A stretch of DNA of 64,000 nt from Tubiluchus corallicola (GCA_030141605.1 JAQGDQ010000214.1:129001-193000); one strand, 5' to 3'; positions 23,601-36,010 are shown, numbered from the stretch's first letter. Numbers and translations: made by a program. The notes: generated by a model from the sequence alone, not told the origin.

Positions 23601-26600
23601 GATAAGAGAAAGAAGAGATGGATGAAAGGGAGAGTACAAAGAGGAGAACTTTTTTCTTTTCTTTCTTTTTTCTTTCTTTCTTTATAACATGCAGTGAATG
23701 AATAAAGAAAAAAGCCATAAGAAATAGCTACTTTTAAATAATTGTTTCTCTGTACACATTCCTCATAATCGCATGTTCATAAATCATATATTTAAATCAA
23801 AGGAAATAATATCGCAAATTCTCATAGTAATGGTTGCTTTTATCTAGTCTATTTCTCTAATACACTGATATTTTACAAATTCCTATGATACCATCTTACA
23901 AAAACCAAATGGTTTTAGTATAATTTTTATAGATATCGGGATAAGACTGCTGATATGCTTTTCTCTCTACACCAACGGCATGAAGCTTTTATCAACTGAA
24001 ACAAGTGGTAGCACATTGAGATGTATTCATGGCATTCGTTTCTTTAGTATGTCGTGGGTGATTCTTGGTCACACCTACTTTTTTGTATCATTCTGGATGG
24101 GTACGTATGAAACTGAATATACGCATACAGTTTTATTGTACAAGAGTAAGCGAAATAACTATGCAACTAGAATTTCTTTATTCCTGCTCTTTTATGTCTG
24201 TTTATGTCGACTGAATATACTCGCAACTAGAGGCATACCGTATGCAGCCAGTTGAGTGATGTGCGTGTAGTTGAGTTGAGTGATGTGCATGTAGTTGAGT
24301 TGAGTGATGTGCATGTAGTTGAGTTGAGTGATGTGCATGTAGTTGAGTTGAGTGATGTGCATGTAGTTGAGTTGAGTGATGTGTATGTAGTTGAGTTGAG
24401 TGATGTGCATGTAGTTGAGTTGAGTGATGTGCATGTAGTTGAGTTGAGTGATGTGCATGTAGTTGAGTTGAGTGATGTGCATGTAGTTGAGCTGAGTGAT
24501 GTGCGTGTAGTTGAACTGAGTGATGTGCATGTAGTTGAGTTAAGTGATGTGCATGTAGTTGAGTTGAGTGATGTGCATGTAGTTGAGCTGAGTGATGTGC
24601 ATGTAGTTGAGTTGAGTGATGTGCATGTAGTTGAGTTGAGTGATGTGCATGTAGTTGAGCTGAGTGATGTGCATGTAGTTGAGCTGAGTGATGTGCATGT
24701 AGTTGAGTTAAGTGATGTGCATGTAGTTGAGTTGAGTGATGTGCATGTAGTTGAGCTGAGTGATGTGCATGTAGTTGAGTTAAGTGATGTGCATGTAGTT
24801 GAGTTGAGTGATGTGCATGTAGTTGAGTTGAGTGATGTGCGTGTAGTTGAGTTAAGTGATGTGCATGTAGTGTGCATCTAGTTGAGTTGAGTGATGTGCG
24901 TGTAGTTGAGTTAAGTGATGTGCATGTAGTTGAGTTGAGTGATGTGCATATAATTGAGTTGAGTGATGTGCGTGTAGTTGAGTTGAGTGATGTGCGTGTA
25001 GTTGAGTTGAGTGATGTGCATCTAGTTGAGTTGAGTGATGTGCATGTAGTTGAGTTGAGTGATGTGCATGTAGTTGAGTTGAGTGATGTGCATGTAGTTG
25101 AGTTGAGTGATGTGTATGTTGTTGAGTTAAGTGATGTGCATGTAGTTGAGTTGAGTGATGTGCATGTAGTTGAGTTGAGTGATGTGTATGTTGTTGAGTT
25201 AAGTGATGTGCATGTAGTTGAGTTGAGTGATGTGTATGTAGTTGAGTTGAGTGATGTGCATGTAGTTGAGTTGAGTGATGTGCATGTAGTTGAGTTGAGT
25301 GATGTGCATGTAGTTGAGTTGAGTGATGTGCATGTAGTTGAGTTGAGTGATGTGTATGTAGTTGAGTTGAGTGATGTGTATGTAGTTGAGTTGAGTGATG
25401 TGCGTGTAGTTGAGTTGAGTGATGTGCATGTAGTTGAGTTGAGTGATGTGCGTGTAGTTGAGTTGAGTGATGTGCATGTAGTTGAGTTGAGTGATGTGCT
25501 TGTAGTTGAGTTGAGTGATGTGCATGTAGTTGAGTTGAGTGATAAGGCGTCCATGTAGAAAAATTGTCATTTTTAATACTTTCCTAATAGTGTAATGTAA
25601 ATAATCCTCCCCGGGGAAAAAATTATGGACCTTAATCATTATATAAATTTCTGAAACGTTTTATAAGCAAGTTTATGGTGCGTGTATTATTGATGTATTG
25701 ACTGTGTTGTACATACTCTTATATCATGATACAGTGCAGAATTATCGGTCTCAAATAGAGGCCTTGCGTATGTATACATTGTGCAAATAAAGATTTAGCA
25801 TCATCGTCATAAGCCTGCCTTTATGGTACCTCTTTTGCCTCGCAGACTTTTCTGCTTTCTGTGCAAGTTCAATTATCCCATAGATCCTGCGCCTTTGTTA
25901 AGTCAATTTTCTTATATTTGAATAGGGTCTTTAGAAAGCTAAGTGATGAACCACTGATACTATTAATCGAACGTTAATTCAACAATTTAATGAAATGATA
26001 ATTGATGTACTATGAAAGTTATACTGCTACTGATACGTTAGGTTAGTCACCTACCAAATGCGACTCCCACGTACAAGACTATGCTTAGCATACACAAGAT
26101 ACGTCTAATATATCTATTTTATTATTTGTTCTGCCTACATACACATCGCCCAGCTAAAGTATGTAAACTTAAACTGTCACAGAAGCAAACAAACGTCAGT
26201 AACAAAAACTGCTGTAGTTACTGGTTTATATTATTGGCAATAAAAATTGTTATGGCTTTGCAGTTAATCTTTGCAGTAGTAAAGTGTAGCAGTAGTAGAA
26301 GTAATAATAATACGACGATGGTGATGATGGTGGTGATGATGACGACGATGCGACGACAACAATACCACAACAGCAAAACAATAACAACAACAGCAACCGC
26401 AGTTGCAGCAGCAACAACAACAACAACAACAGCAACCGCAGCAGCAGCAGCAAAAACAACAGCAACAACAGTAATGGCAACAACAATAATAGCTCTTTTT
26501 TGTTTCTTTTAGACAACAAATTTACTTTGTACATTGATTTCCCCAAGGAATTTTTGTTTCACACAATTCTGAATGGAGGTTTCTCTGTTGACACGTTTTT

Positions 26601-29600
26601 TGTTTTAAGGTATAACCTCGTTTAATTTATTGTGTTATAACTTAAGAGAATTTGTGTTCAGTGATGTATTATCTTTCATAAGTTTTTTTGCAGATTGGGC
26701 TCTTTAAGATGTTTTATACTTTTTACTCCGTGGTTTTCCATAGCACTGAGTTCATTTATTAAAGTTGTAACAGATTCTAAGAGTTATCCTAATGGCGTTA
26801 CTCGATTCTCTTCAATGAAGATTGGGGAAAAAATGAACATTTTATCATTGTAAAATACTCTTTTTTTCATTTAAAAATAGTCATTTGAATAGCCTTTCTA
26901 TACAGTAACATATAAGTCTATTAAAAAGCTTCTTCAAGTATTTATATACATGTACTTGTAATATATTCTCACAATTACAAACTGAAATTTAGTTGCCAAA
27001 CAAGTAAATTGATCCATCAATGTGGATCGCACTATTTTAATATAAAGGATATGTCATTTATTATGCTGGGATTATTTTACTACTAACACTTAAACTTAGA
27101 AATATTTAACAAAGATTCAAAGGATTCTCTATAAAGCATAAAGTTAGTTTACAGTACCGCCGAAAAGACATTTGTTTCAGACAACGAATGACGAATAAAT
27201 GGAAGAATGAGCTTCAAAGTCGGCTGCGCCCAAATGTGAAATGATCGTGAAATTAAAAGGAATTTAGTAGTTATAAGAGCCGCTTATCGCAAATATTAAA
27301 GTAAGCCCAAGTCTATTTTAAGGGCTTAGCCTTCCCGTTAAAGAATTTCAACTGCCTACGTTTTCATTATTACGCTTTCATTATGATTCATTTCTGATGC
27401 GAATATTTTCTCATTTCCCTTTTCAGTGGACTTCTTGTTACATATTTATTTATGAAGCAAACGTCAGGAAGTGGCAAACCAAAATCATGCAAAGCTTGGA
27501 CACAGTTTTGGTTCATGTTTTATTTTCACCGTTTTTGGAGGTATCTTAGTTATGGGATTTGTGACATTATCATTTAGCAGTTGGCTCTTGATTGTGGTAT
27601 TTCCATAATTGACATAATACAGTTACAATCCATTCCTTTCCAATATGACTTTCCAATGTGCGCTGTATATATGTCAACTCTAATGTTTATTTATTATTTT
27701 TATTGAAATCTATTTACAATTATTAAAATTACCAGATAAAATCAAATAAAAAATAATAATAATGCGGATGACAATGTCTACACACTAATAATACATAATA
27801 ATTGTCCACAGCATGTATGCTTTATGCAATTCTGTACCGTAATCCATTAATTACAGAAAAACTACCTTTAATGAACAGGCACAACGCGTTAATGCCAGCT
27901 TCAAACAATTGTCTTATAGATGAAAGTACTAAATTATAACCAGAGCTATGTTTCGTTCTAGCACATGCTGCAAATGGACAGTGACAAACGTGCTCTTCGC
28001 TTTGAACACTTACTTTACCTCACGGGCATACTCCTGTCTCTAGGGATACACCTAGCCCACCGACCTACATGGCTACAGAATATTATAGCTATCATTATTG
28101 CCATGCAAATATTTTACATTTTCAACTGCTCACCTGGGTCTAAAATTTAACAGCCCTAAAAGTTTTTCCCAAGGCCAATTCCTGGGGCGAATTTTTCTGA
28201 AATATTAGTTCTACTAAATAAAATACTCAATCAGAAAAGAGAACACAGATGCATTTATTTCGCTTTTTTCAAAAAATTTGTTCTACCTGTTGCTCAATCA
28301 ACTTAAATTACTGTGTATCTTTCTTGTAATATTTGTCATGTTTTTATTCCTTTGTACATATATAGACCTAGTAAATATATTTAAACTAACTGTAACAAAA
28401 AACTTACTGTGAAAATGTTGCTTATTATGCTGTACATAGAATTATTGTGCAAAGTGTAATAATATTCGTCCGCACTATCGCAAGATGAGTGTGCTAGTCA
28501 CCGACTTCCACAGCTTGGAAAACTTTACACTTTCATATTAATGCAAGAAACAATCAAAAAAGGTATCTGATTTTTTCTGTTATTATATATGTATTTATCA
28601 TTTCAGACTGACCCCAGTATACATGCTACTTATGGGGTACTACACGATGTTATACCCACATCTGGGTCAAGGTGCAATGTGGTATACAGAGTATATAGAT
28701 TATGTTTACTGTGAGACTGACTGGTGGAAAAATTTTCTGTATATCAACAATTTGTGGGACCTTAACAAATCTCCAATGGTAACGAATATCTACAGTTAGA
28801 AAATTTATTTATAGGAATAGATGTAATAGGTGCCAAACTAACGTAATTAGTTTGTTAATACTTGCTTTAGTTTTAACACTTCTTTACTTCTTTCATCTTT
28901 CATATAAAATTATTGAGATGTGGACAAATGATAAAGCTGATGAGGGTTAGGCAAAAGCCAATTCAGCGCATTGTGTAGCATGAATAGATGGTTCTTGTCA
29001 ACAAAAAGACGAGAAAAGTTTTACCGGATCTTTTGACCGCCTCGTTTACATAAAAGAAGTGCTGCTTCGTCGTTGCTAAGTGCCCAACCTGCTGCTCTGC
29101 TTACTAGACGATTTGTAGAGTCTTGTTTTAGCATAGTAATTCTTATCCTAGCAATACAAATTTTAGTGAAAATAGTGAAACAGACAAGTGTTGAAGTAGG
29201 CAGTGTTATTTATACAATAGCGTGTCCCTAACATCAACACTATAGCCTGTGAAATATAATATAATATTAATTGAATTATATGCGATTCTGGTGTAACAAT
29301 GATGATTAGGCGTACGTATCTGTCTTGGAAATATCTGCGCAGCAAGTTTTTTACTTTCTATTTTAGTGTATGGGATGGACATGGTATTTATCCACTGATA
29401 TGCAGATGTACTGGATCGCCCCTCTTGTTTTATACGCTTTGTACAAGTAAGGAGTGTTAATAATAACTCTGATAAATATAGTGCCAATCCAACAAATGTC
29501 GATAAACAGTTCTATTAGCAAACTATTTTTAAACATAGTCAGTTTGCTCTTTGTATTTTTTCTACAGATCAAAGTACTTTGGATTTGCAGGGATAGAGAT

Positions 29601-32600
29601 TCTTATTCTCCTGCACATTGTTACCAGTGCTGTACTTGTGTCACAGAATGACGTCGCTCCGTAAGTACTTTTTGTAAATCACTAATCGCTAAATTGGTGC
29701 AACTATCAACAATAATTTCATACTCTATAAATATAGTAAGCAAAGACTAAACAAACCCTCTAGCGAGCGCAAATAAAAAAGCACTGACGAACAGATGCAC
29801 AGATAATCTGTTAAAGCAAAACCGCACCCAATCTTAAACTGTAGCTCAAAGCAATCTACTCTTTAAAATATTGAAAGGAAACATGACATGCTATTTTTTT
29901 TAAAAATGACTTACGTGAAAGAATTATTACCACACAAACACAATTTCGCGTTCGCGACACTAGTTCTTCGCTGTTACATTATTCCGCTATTCGCTAGTTA
30001 GACGGGCACTAGCGTCCGCATTTCGGAAACGTTATTCAAAAAAACAGATGTTGTACCTTTCAGTTCAGATGTGTTAGTTGTGACGAACGACACACGTTCA
30101 GCAGCTCCTGCGTGAACACAGCGGTAAATTTGAAATTTGAATTTTTATCTTAAAACTTGCCTAGTTTTAGTACAACACACTGAATATCTTACAGTAGCAC
30201 TGTACTTCAAGTTTCGCTTTCGCGAACATGCGCAACACGCTCGTGGAATGTTTTTGATTCTGAAATTTATGTTATTTTGTGATATCATAAATGGTTGGCC
30301 TCGCCCGCGGTTAATTAAGTTTTTAATCATTAAGTTATTATTTAATTATCAGAAACGTTTTTGCAGTATTAATTGTGTTAAATGTATACTTTTTGTCGGA
30401 CTTGAAAATGGGGTAGTATATGAAAAATCGTCCTCTTTTCCTTTAAACAAAATAGCAAACAAAAATAAGTAGGCGGGTTGTGAACGAAAAATTAAAAAAC
30501 GAATAAACAAACACACAAAGGAAAAATAAAAATATCAAACAAACAAACAAAACTGTTTACTTTGTTTTCGCAAATAATATAACTTGTATCTGTTTCAGGT
30601 CAGACAGTGACGCAAAAATCTACTTCAAACCATGGTGTCGAGTTGGTGCGTACGCCGTGGGCATGGCAGCTGGATACGCACTGTTTAAAACTAACATGAG
30701 ATACAAATATAAAAAGGTAGGACTAGAATTTCCTTTGGTAGGTTTTGTAGTAAAACGTACTTTTAACGATACAATTTTGATGTTTAATTGACTTTTATCA
30801 ATTTGTATTGTACTCTGAGTAATTACGTATGCCATCGTGCGTTTCAGTTTTGATAACTAATATGTCAAGCAGATATGTTGAAATTATATGTATATAATGA
30901 AAAACAGGCACATTTCATTCATTTACTGTAATGTGAGACCAAAAAGAACACTAATTTCGCGAGTTGGCCTTTTTTCTAGGTTTGTTAATGTCCATTTTAC
31001 AGCTGCTTAATTGTGGTGCTGATATATTGATTGTCGCATCTGTGGTAGTTAAATACTTGGTTACCAATCACGTTTTCCTTGAGACATGAATATAATTGTC
31101 TAAGATGCGAAAATTAATTATTATGACTATTTATTTGTATTCATATACAGTAATCAACTTATGCACATGGATTAGTCAATAAATATAGCCTAAATAAATA
31201 CGGTTAGTTAAAAAATATAAATATAATATATAATACACGAAAATGTGTGTATAACACGAAATTAGTTTCAAAATAAGTGTCATAATTATATGTACTTATA
31301 TTACATACGTATATAATATATGAAAACTATCTATAACATAATAATACGGTTAGTTAAAAAATATAAATATAATATATAATACACGAAAATGTGTGTATAA
31401 CACGAAATTAGTTTCAAAATAAGTGTCATAATTATATGTACTTATATTACATACGTATATAATATATGAAAACTATCTATAACATAATAATTTGTATCAA
31501 AGTGTAATGTGGGGCGGATCTCACAATCAAGTATGAGCAATCAGCGCTCTTATTGTTTGGTAGCGTGTGTCATACTACTCAGTTTTTACTCAATATATTC
31601 CTTGAACACAAAACGTGAAACTAATTTTATGCAGTTTTTATGATAAGATAACCCTTTAATATTCACAAATGTTGAAAATATAAATTAGTTCAAACCAAGT
31701 GACAGCAGTTAATGTACCCGGGTACCAGTTCAATAAACGTGTTGCTACACAACTCAAAATTTACAGGCTGGAAATACTTTCAGATGCTACAAACAATACT
31801 CAAAAATTACTTTTGGCTAACGAAAGAAAATCTAATAGTTCACCAATACTTGTTAATAGTAAGTCTATAAAGTAAGGCTTCATCCACACGAGGTTGTAAT
31901 GTAAGCTATCAGCACTTCCAACTGAGCCTTAGTTTTACCAGCCACTGCAGTCCAAGTAAGTATCGTTGTACAAAAGGAAGCAACAGGCGGTGGCCTAGTA
32001 GTTAAACAAAAGAAACGAGAATTTATCACTTACAGTCTCAGCATCAATGAAAGCTTAGGTCAGCAATACTTATCGGCGGCAGCACAACGACGAAGGTGGC
32101 GGATCCACAACATCGGTGTGCACACCCGGGTGTTTAGAGCATAGCTGAACTGCGAAGTCATAAGCAGATGGGAGTCGTTCCCGGAAGCGTCCTGCGTTGG
32201 TAGACCGGTAGTTTGGTTATCATGTCAGATGTCACAATGTAACTCGATGTAAACAAATGGTGAACTGGGCTTGATACTAGAACTGCCCAAACAAATAGTC
32301 ACTAACACGTAGTTGGAACTTTCACTAAACATTAGCATTAGGTACAGCCAGCTAAAGTTGCACGACTTATATGCAAAGAGGCACAACATATGTTAAAATA
32401 AACTGTCCAGCATCATATCTGCCCGCAAGTCTCTCTTGCAAAGAGCCACGTCGTTCTCTACACCTCTCTGTGCAAAAACCTCTAAAGTCGGTTGTCTAAT
32501 AGTCTGGCTTCAATAACACTATAGCAGGATAACCTGTATTTGCATATCCGTTCGACGAGTTTACCCTAGATTTGACCTATGCGCATAACTAAAGTGTAAC

Positions 32601-34872
32601 ACCTGGTTTGTACATTGAACAGCTATAAACAACAATTTTATACAGCCCGAACTAAATTACATATACTACCGTGAAGTTTACATTGGCCAAAAAAACATAT
32701 CTCATTCTACAACGAAGTTAAGTTAGTAATAACTAAATCTAGTTACAAATACAGAGATATATGCTAAGCTGGTCGTTACATCAATCAAGCAAAGTACAAT
32801 TACTTACAACAAAATATGAATTAAAATAGGAATTAGCTCTTGTTTTTTTTTAGAAAGTTGTTATTTATTTTGAAAGCTTTTATGGTATCTGTGATAAGTG
32901 AACATATTACAGCTTCTCGTTGATCTAGGATGTAAGATTTCTCAGTGACACAATATACTAAATGTTTCAAATCATGACAGTTTAGCTTATTATTATTATT
33001 ACACCACCAATGAATAAAAAGATCAACTTTTAAAGCATCTCCTGTCTTTTGCAGTAAAGTAATAGTTCCCTGCTGCCTTTCCCTTTTGCACTTTACCAAA
33101 AAAGTAACAACAATACTTTCGTATTTGCAGTGGCAAATTGTGCTCAGCTGGTTGCTAGCAGCATTTCTGTGTTTAGCACCTCTTTATGGTTTGTATGGAT
33201 ATTGGCAAGATATCTATGAAGGTATCGCAATGTCCACAGCAAGAAGTGCTGCCTACGTATCACTTTCAAGAATCAGTTGGTCAGTTGGAATTGCTATATT
33301 AGTGTTCAACTGCGTCAATGGCTACGGGGGTGAGTAAATGCAAATTTTATAATTTTCAGATGATGCTTCTGATTTATAAACACTACTTTGCTCAAGCATA
33401 AATATTGTTGTAAGAGATACAAGCAGAAATTTTTCCTTTCATGGGCACATGAAATTGATTAGTTAGTATACTAATTTATTTTGTTCTTTTTCTTGTACAG
33501 GCATTATTAACATGTTTTTGTCTTGGAAAGCTCTGATCCCACTGAGTCGTCTAACTTATTGCGCCTACTTAATACATCCTATTGTACAATATGCATATTT
33601 TCAAAGCAGACCTAGACCTACGTATATCAGCCACTCAACGTTGGTAAGTAGTAACTCTTCTTTTCACTCAAAAAGGTCATCTCGTCAGTCCATCATTGCA
33701 CGGGCTTACTGTGCACCATTAAAGGAAAGAACAAGTCACTCAGTACGTTCGTTTTATGTTACTGTTATCACTTAAATTTAGGAAGATGTAACAAAGAAAT
33801 TTGCGCAGAACTGCCTATAAAGCATAAAGTTAATTTATACTACCTCTAAATATGAATTTTCAGGCGTGGTGGTTGCTTTAACTTGAAAGTCATGACGTAA
33901 CTGGGAGACTTCGTGACTTTTCGTAAGCGCGTTGTGACTTTTCGTAAGCACGCTCTGCTTAAACTAATTCAGACTTCTGAAGCCTTACCTAACGCTCAGG
34001 CAGAAATATTAAAGAATTAGCTATTTTTGTAAAAAACTTATTTTACTTTTGGTGAAGCTTGACACTGTGCTAATTTTCTTCAAAACGAATGACGTCATTG
34101 CAAGAAGAATGGGCTTTGAAAATGGGAGTGTCCAAGAGTGAAGTGATCGGAACTTTAAAGTGATTTTACTCGTTACACGAGGCACTTGTTGCTGTTTTAT
34201 TACTAGATCCTTCTAACACTGAAATAAGCCTAACCTCCTAGATGGCTTGGCATTTCCTTTAACTGTTAAACATCGATTCAACTGGTGATGGCAAAATTCT
34301 CGTATAGACGTCATAATTTTATCTTCTCTGCCTTTAAGCACTCAGTATTCGTCTTCCGCGTCTGGTTACAAAACTAGCAACTTAAATCAAATGCAGTAAA
34401 ATTACAAAGAAAGTATCATTTGAAAGCGAGAAATATCGAACTTGGCTTTTTTAATGAACAATGCTCTTACAATGATGCTGCAGGCCTAAGGAAAATTGCT
34501 TTTAAGCTGTCATATTGGAAAATTAAACTTTTGTAAACAATTTTCTGAAAGGATGAAAATATTTTTTGCTAACCCAGAATTAGGGTTTCTTTGTACTTGT
34601 ACTTTTGCTACTGGATTTCTCACTATTAAAGTTTAGGAGAAAATGTTTTCAATATGAAACTGCATATATGAAACTGCAATTTTCTCAAAATTATCTGAGC
34701 CGACAAAAATAAATATTATTTATGTTGTTTTTTCTAGGTGATGTATTTCTTTGGTTTCATGGTAATGACATTTATGTGGTCACTAGTCGCATCTTTGGCA
34801 TTTGAGGCACCTATGCTCGGTCTTGAAAAAATTGTTTTTAAAAAAGGAAAGCCTAGAAGCTCTCAAAAGTAA
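17394..34872 (+). CDS. Gene B: NRF-6-like membrane O-acyltransferase
   Basis: Thirteen exons located: 17394-17697, 19631-19867, 23091-23536, 23933-24100, 26513-26609, 27427-27540, 28607-28778, 29367-29446, 29568-29660, 30599-30716, 33131-33329, 33501-33643, 34738-34872. They encode a signal peptide (MKVILLFLVFSLLLLNRASV), an NRF domain (LDSWGKPPAGILQG, YDQCMGI, GPQSCLAYL, GVCAPDSCSP), a membrane segment (GVFAVIIAVGTVLDVYY) and a Lys/Glu-rich linker. The acyltransferase-3 domain follows, with LGHTYFF, VDTFFVLSGLL, HRFWRLTP and PLSRLTYCAYLIHP. The exon ending at 19867 leaves phase 1 but the exon at 23091 needs phase 2. So one exon of length 3n+1 is missing from this model (gene C has 139 bp there). 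Intron 2 is full of transposon sequence. Family certain; completeness uncertain. Confidence 0.9.
19631..19867 (+). CDS. Gene B exon 2: NRF domain core
   Basis: LDSWGKPPAGILQG, GDYDQCMGI, FGPQSCLAYLGPS and YGVCAPDSCSP match the two gene C exons 40503-40681 and 42119-42206 combined. The intron between them is absent in B. It ends in phase 1 at GTAAGC. Confidence 0.92.
20249..21050. mobile_element. Harbinger-like non-autonomous element
   Basis: The left end GACCAATTTCACTGTGA and right end TCACTGTGAAATGGGCC are inverted, with TAA on each side (20246-20248 and 21051-21053). A three-base TWA duplication plus GGCC-type ends fits PIF/Harbinger. The interior carries several CCTCACGAGGAAT-like palindromic repeats. 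No transposase seen. Confidence 0.6.
21577..22035 (+). mobile_element. Putative LTR of an LTR retrotransposon, inside gene B intron 2
   Basis: Begins TGTTGGG and ends GACGTCACA. It contains a TATAAAAG box near 21717 and AATAAAA near 21978, a usual LTR order. TGGTATCAGGCGCC at 22149-22162 looks like a primer-binding site but lies about 110 bp past this end, so the right boundary is uncertain. No second LTR was seen. Confidence 0.45.
22165..22540 (+). pseudogene. Decayed coding-like stretch downstream of the putative LTR
   Basis: One frame reads KNHPNLALRLFTTVLQSKL and continues to LTFCES before a stop. Slightly downstream another segment reads YCVEAKSIVYKKLIENQLSE, then MVLEILGCLCKLC, and stops at CAL. 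Composition is protein-like and helical, but I do not recognise it. It could be a gag relic or a host gene fragment. An A-rich tail follows at 22675-22730. Confidence 0.3.
23091..23536 (+). CDS. Gene B exon: membrane segment and charged linker
   Basis: VLSGVFAVIIAVGTVLDVYY is the helix between NRF and acyltransferase domains. About 120 residues rich in Lys, Glu, Ser and Thr follow. Ends in phase 1 at GTAAGT, joining to GIRLLICFSLYTNG. Confidence 0.85.
23641..23683. repeat. (TTTC)n microsatellite
   Basis: Short TTTC-rich run just after a gene B exon. Confidence 0.85.
23933..24100 (+). CDS. Gene B exon: GIRFFSMSWVILGHTYFF
   Basis: 168 bp, phases 1 and 1, identical in structure to the gene A and C counterparts. 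Confidence 0.93.
24251..25543. repeat. 24-bp minisatellite, about 54 units
   Basis: Unit GTTGAGTTGAGTGATGTGCA plus TGTA, with point variants (GCATGTA/GCGTGTA/GTATGTA, GAGTTG/GAGCTG/GAGTTA). One irregular spacer lies near 24865-24880. Because 24 is a multiple of 3, frames on both strands stay open over hundreds of codons. It lies in the gene B intron after exon 23933-24100, so these frames are not called genes. Confidence 0.95.
26281..26490. repeat. Trinucleotide-rich tract (GAT, CAA, GCA)
   Basis: Runs of GATGGTGAT, ACAACAACA and GCAGCAGCA just before the gene B exon at 26513. Open frames on both strands are repeat-driven. Confidence 0.9.
26513..26609 (+). CDS. Gene B exon: ILNGGFSVDTFFVLS
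   Basis: 97 bp, one codon longer than in A and C. Reads DNKFTLYIDFPKEFLFH then the conserved VDTFFVL. Confidence 0.92.
27427..27540 (+). CDS. Gene B exon: GLLVTYLFMKQ...FYFHRFW
   Basis: Helix end, Lys/Ser loop and HRFW motif. Phases are 2 in and 2 out. Confidence 0.92.
28607..28778 (+). CDS. Gene B exon: LTPVYMLLMGYYT...WWKNFLYINN
   Basis: Equivalent to 4111-4273 and 47753-47918. Cys before TDWWKNFLYINN is conserved. Confidence 0.93.
29367..29446 (+). CDS. Gene B exon: CMGWTWYLSTDMQMYWIAP
   Basis: 80 bp in all three genes. Confidence 0.93.
29568..29660 (+). CDS. Gene B exon: KYFGFAGIEILILLHIVTS helix
   Basis: 93 bp in all three genes. Ends in phase 2 at GTAAGT. Confidence 0.92.
29811..30446. 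mobile_element. Half copy of repeat family 1, opposite orientation
   Basis: Ends in TTTTCCTTTAA and matches the right arm of 2561-3819 (TTAGACGGGCACTAGCG, TGTACCTTTCAGTTCAGATG, CAGCGGTAAATTTGAA). Lies in a gene B intron. Confidence 0.7.
30599..30716 (+). CDS. Gene B exon: KPWCRVGAYAVGMAAGYALF
   Basis: 118 bp, the same length as the gene C exon 50761-50878. Carries the W.RVG.YA.GMA.G motif. Confidence 0.93.
31201..31491. repeat. 146-bp direct tandem duplication
   Basis: The segment beginning CGGTTAGTTAAAAAATATAA at 31201 recurs at 31347 and appears identical through ACTATCTATAACATAATAAT. Near-perfect identity suggests a recent event. AT-rich gene B intron. Confidence 0.92.
31492..33130 (+). 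other. Gene B intron segment, nothing recognised
   Basis: About 1.6 kb of mixed composition, less AT-rich around 32080-32240. No exon, repeat family or RNA was recognised. Confidence 0.4.
33131..33329 (+). CDS. Gene B exon: WQIVLSWLLAAFLCLAPLYG...FNCVNGYGG
   Basis: 199 bp, equal to the gene A exon. Two helices with SLSRISWSVGIAIL between. Confidence 0.93.
33501..33643 (+). CDS. Gene B exon: LSWKALIPLSRLTYCAYLIHP
   Basis: 143 bp. Family signature PLSRLTYC.YLIHP. Phases are 1 in and 0 out. Confidence 0.93.
33719..34262. mobile_element. TTAA-flanked element (repeat family 4)
   Basis: Begins TTAAAGGAAAGAACAAGTCA and ends GGCATTTCCTTTAA. A related piece in another gene B intron (about 27130-27345) shares CTATAAAGCATAAAGTTA. 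Non-coding. Confidence 0.55.
34738..34872 (+). CDS. Gene B last exon and stop
   Basis: VMYFFGFMVMTFMW, then SLAFEAPMLGLEKIVF and a basic tail. TAA stop. 135 bp as in gene A. Confidence 0.93.
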   Translation: MMYFFGFMVMTFMWSLVASLAFEAPMLGLEKIVFKKGKPRSSQK

Positions 34873-35257
34873 AGTTTTAACAAAAGGACTTCATTTTCGT
34901 TTGATTTATTGCTACACAATTGAGTAAAATGACTCAAGCATATCCTATTATGTATTGGCAAAAAATGTCGTCGTACTCTTTATAAATATTGGAATTTGAG
35001 CCTACAGTTTTTCTTACCCTTACAGTCCTAATGTACTTATTTATTGTAGAAAAAATATTAAAATTGTTCTTAAACTTGTTTTAAATAATCATGTTAAACA
35101 TTTTTTAACAAAAACTAATGCAAAAATTGCATTACTGCATTACTATTGTGTTCCATTATTTTTACTGCAAAAATTATTTTGTGACATTTGTTTACGTATG
35201 ATTGTCAGCATATGTGTAAAATTACATAGTACAGCAGTACGACACAGTCTAGCTTTT

Positions 35258-35810
35258 GAGGAAAGCCGGACGATTGTGTAAACATTAGTTCAGAATAAAG
35301 AATGCTCTAAAATATTGAAAACTATAATAGATTTTTTTAAAATCAAAGCTTATATTAAATAATAATTACCCCGGATATTCAAATTTCGTTAATGTTTCAA
35401 AGCTACGCGCGGCTCAGTGAATCTACTAAGATTGGCAACGGCGCCTATTTGTTACATGCGCGTGGCCGGCAAACAGAAGGCAGTACCGTGATAACCATGA
35501 TCATGAACTGCAGTGTTAGTTTCTGACGTTATATAACGTAGAGCCCATTGTCGTGATATCACGCGTTTAAGCAGTGCTGTAACACTTACGTAAACGTGCT
35601 TGCCGCGCAAGGGAGGATGCCTGCCATTGCACAAACTGTGGTTAGCTTCTGACGTAAGCAATAGCTGTGTTCGGTTGCCGTTAATTAACTTTCTAAGCTA
35701 ATTATTCAAATATAAGAAACAATTGCTAACTTTTATATGCAAAAAAATGTATATTTTGGACAATAAATTAAAATGAGATTGAGTCTAAATAATCGTCCGA
35801 ATTTCCTTTA
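35258..35810. mobile_element. Repeat family 2 copy
   Basis: Begins GAGGAAAGCCGGACGATTGT and ends AATCGTCCGAATTTCCTTTA. Shares the GGCAGTACCGTGATAACC landmark. TTAA flanks are eroded. Confidence 0.72.
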
Positions 35811-36010
35811 GCTCTGTATAATTTAAACAAAATTGTCTGTCATCTACATTCAATAGGCGTCCACTAGGTCCTACACAGACCTTATAAATAAACCAATATT
35901 TCAGTACTTTCTTGGGCTTTTGGAGTGACCAAGGAGTAACGAACATGATAAAATTAATGTTATTTCAGTGTGCTATATTATATGTGGCTTGGGTATAGAA
36001 AGTTACGTAT

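Noticed and set aside
24202-25639. Long open frames on both strands (up to about 450 codons)
   Set aside because: They translate the 24-bp minisatellite; every strand and frame gives an eight-residue repeat, and the region is a gene B intron.
26081-26546. Thr/Ala-rich plus-strand and Leu-rich minus-strand frames
   Set aside because: Both derive from trinucleotide repeats directly before a gene B exon.
27965-28150. 61-codon plus-strand frame and its Cys-rich antisense
   Set aside because: Possible retroelement tail (CHCPFAACAR on the minus strand), but I could not match it to a known domain or define ends.
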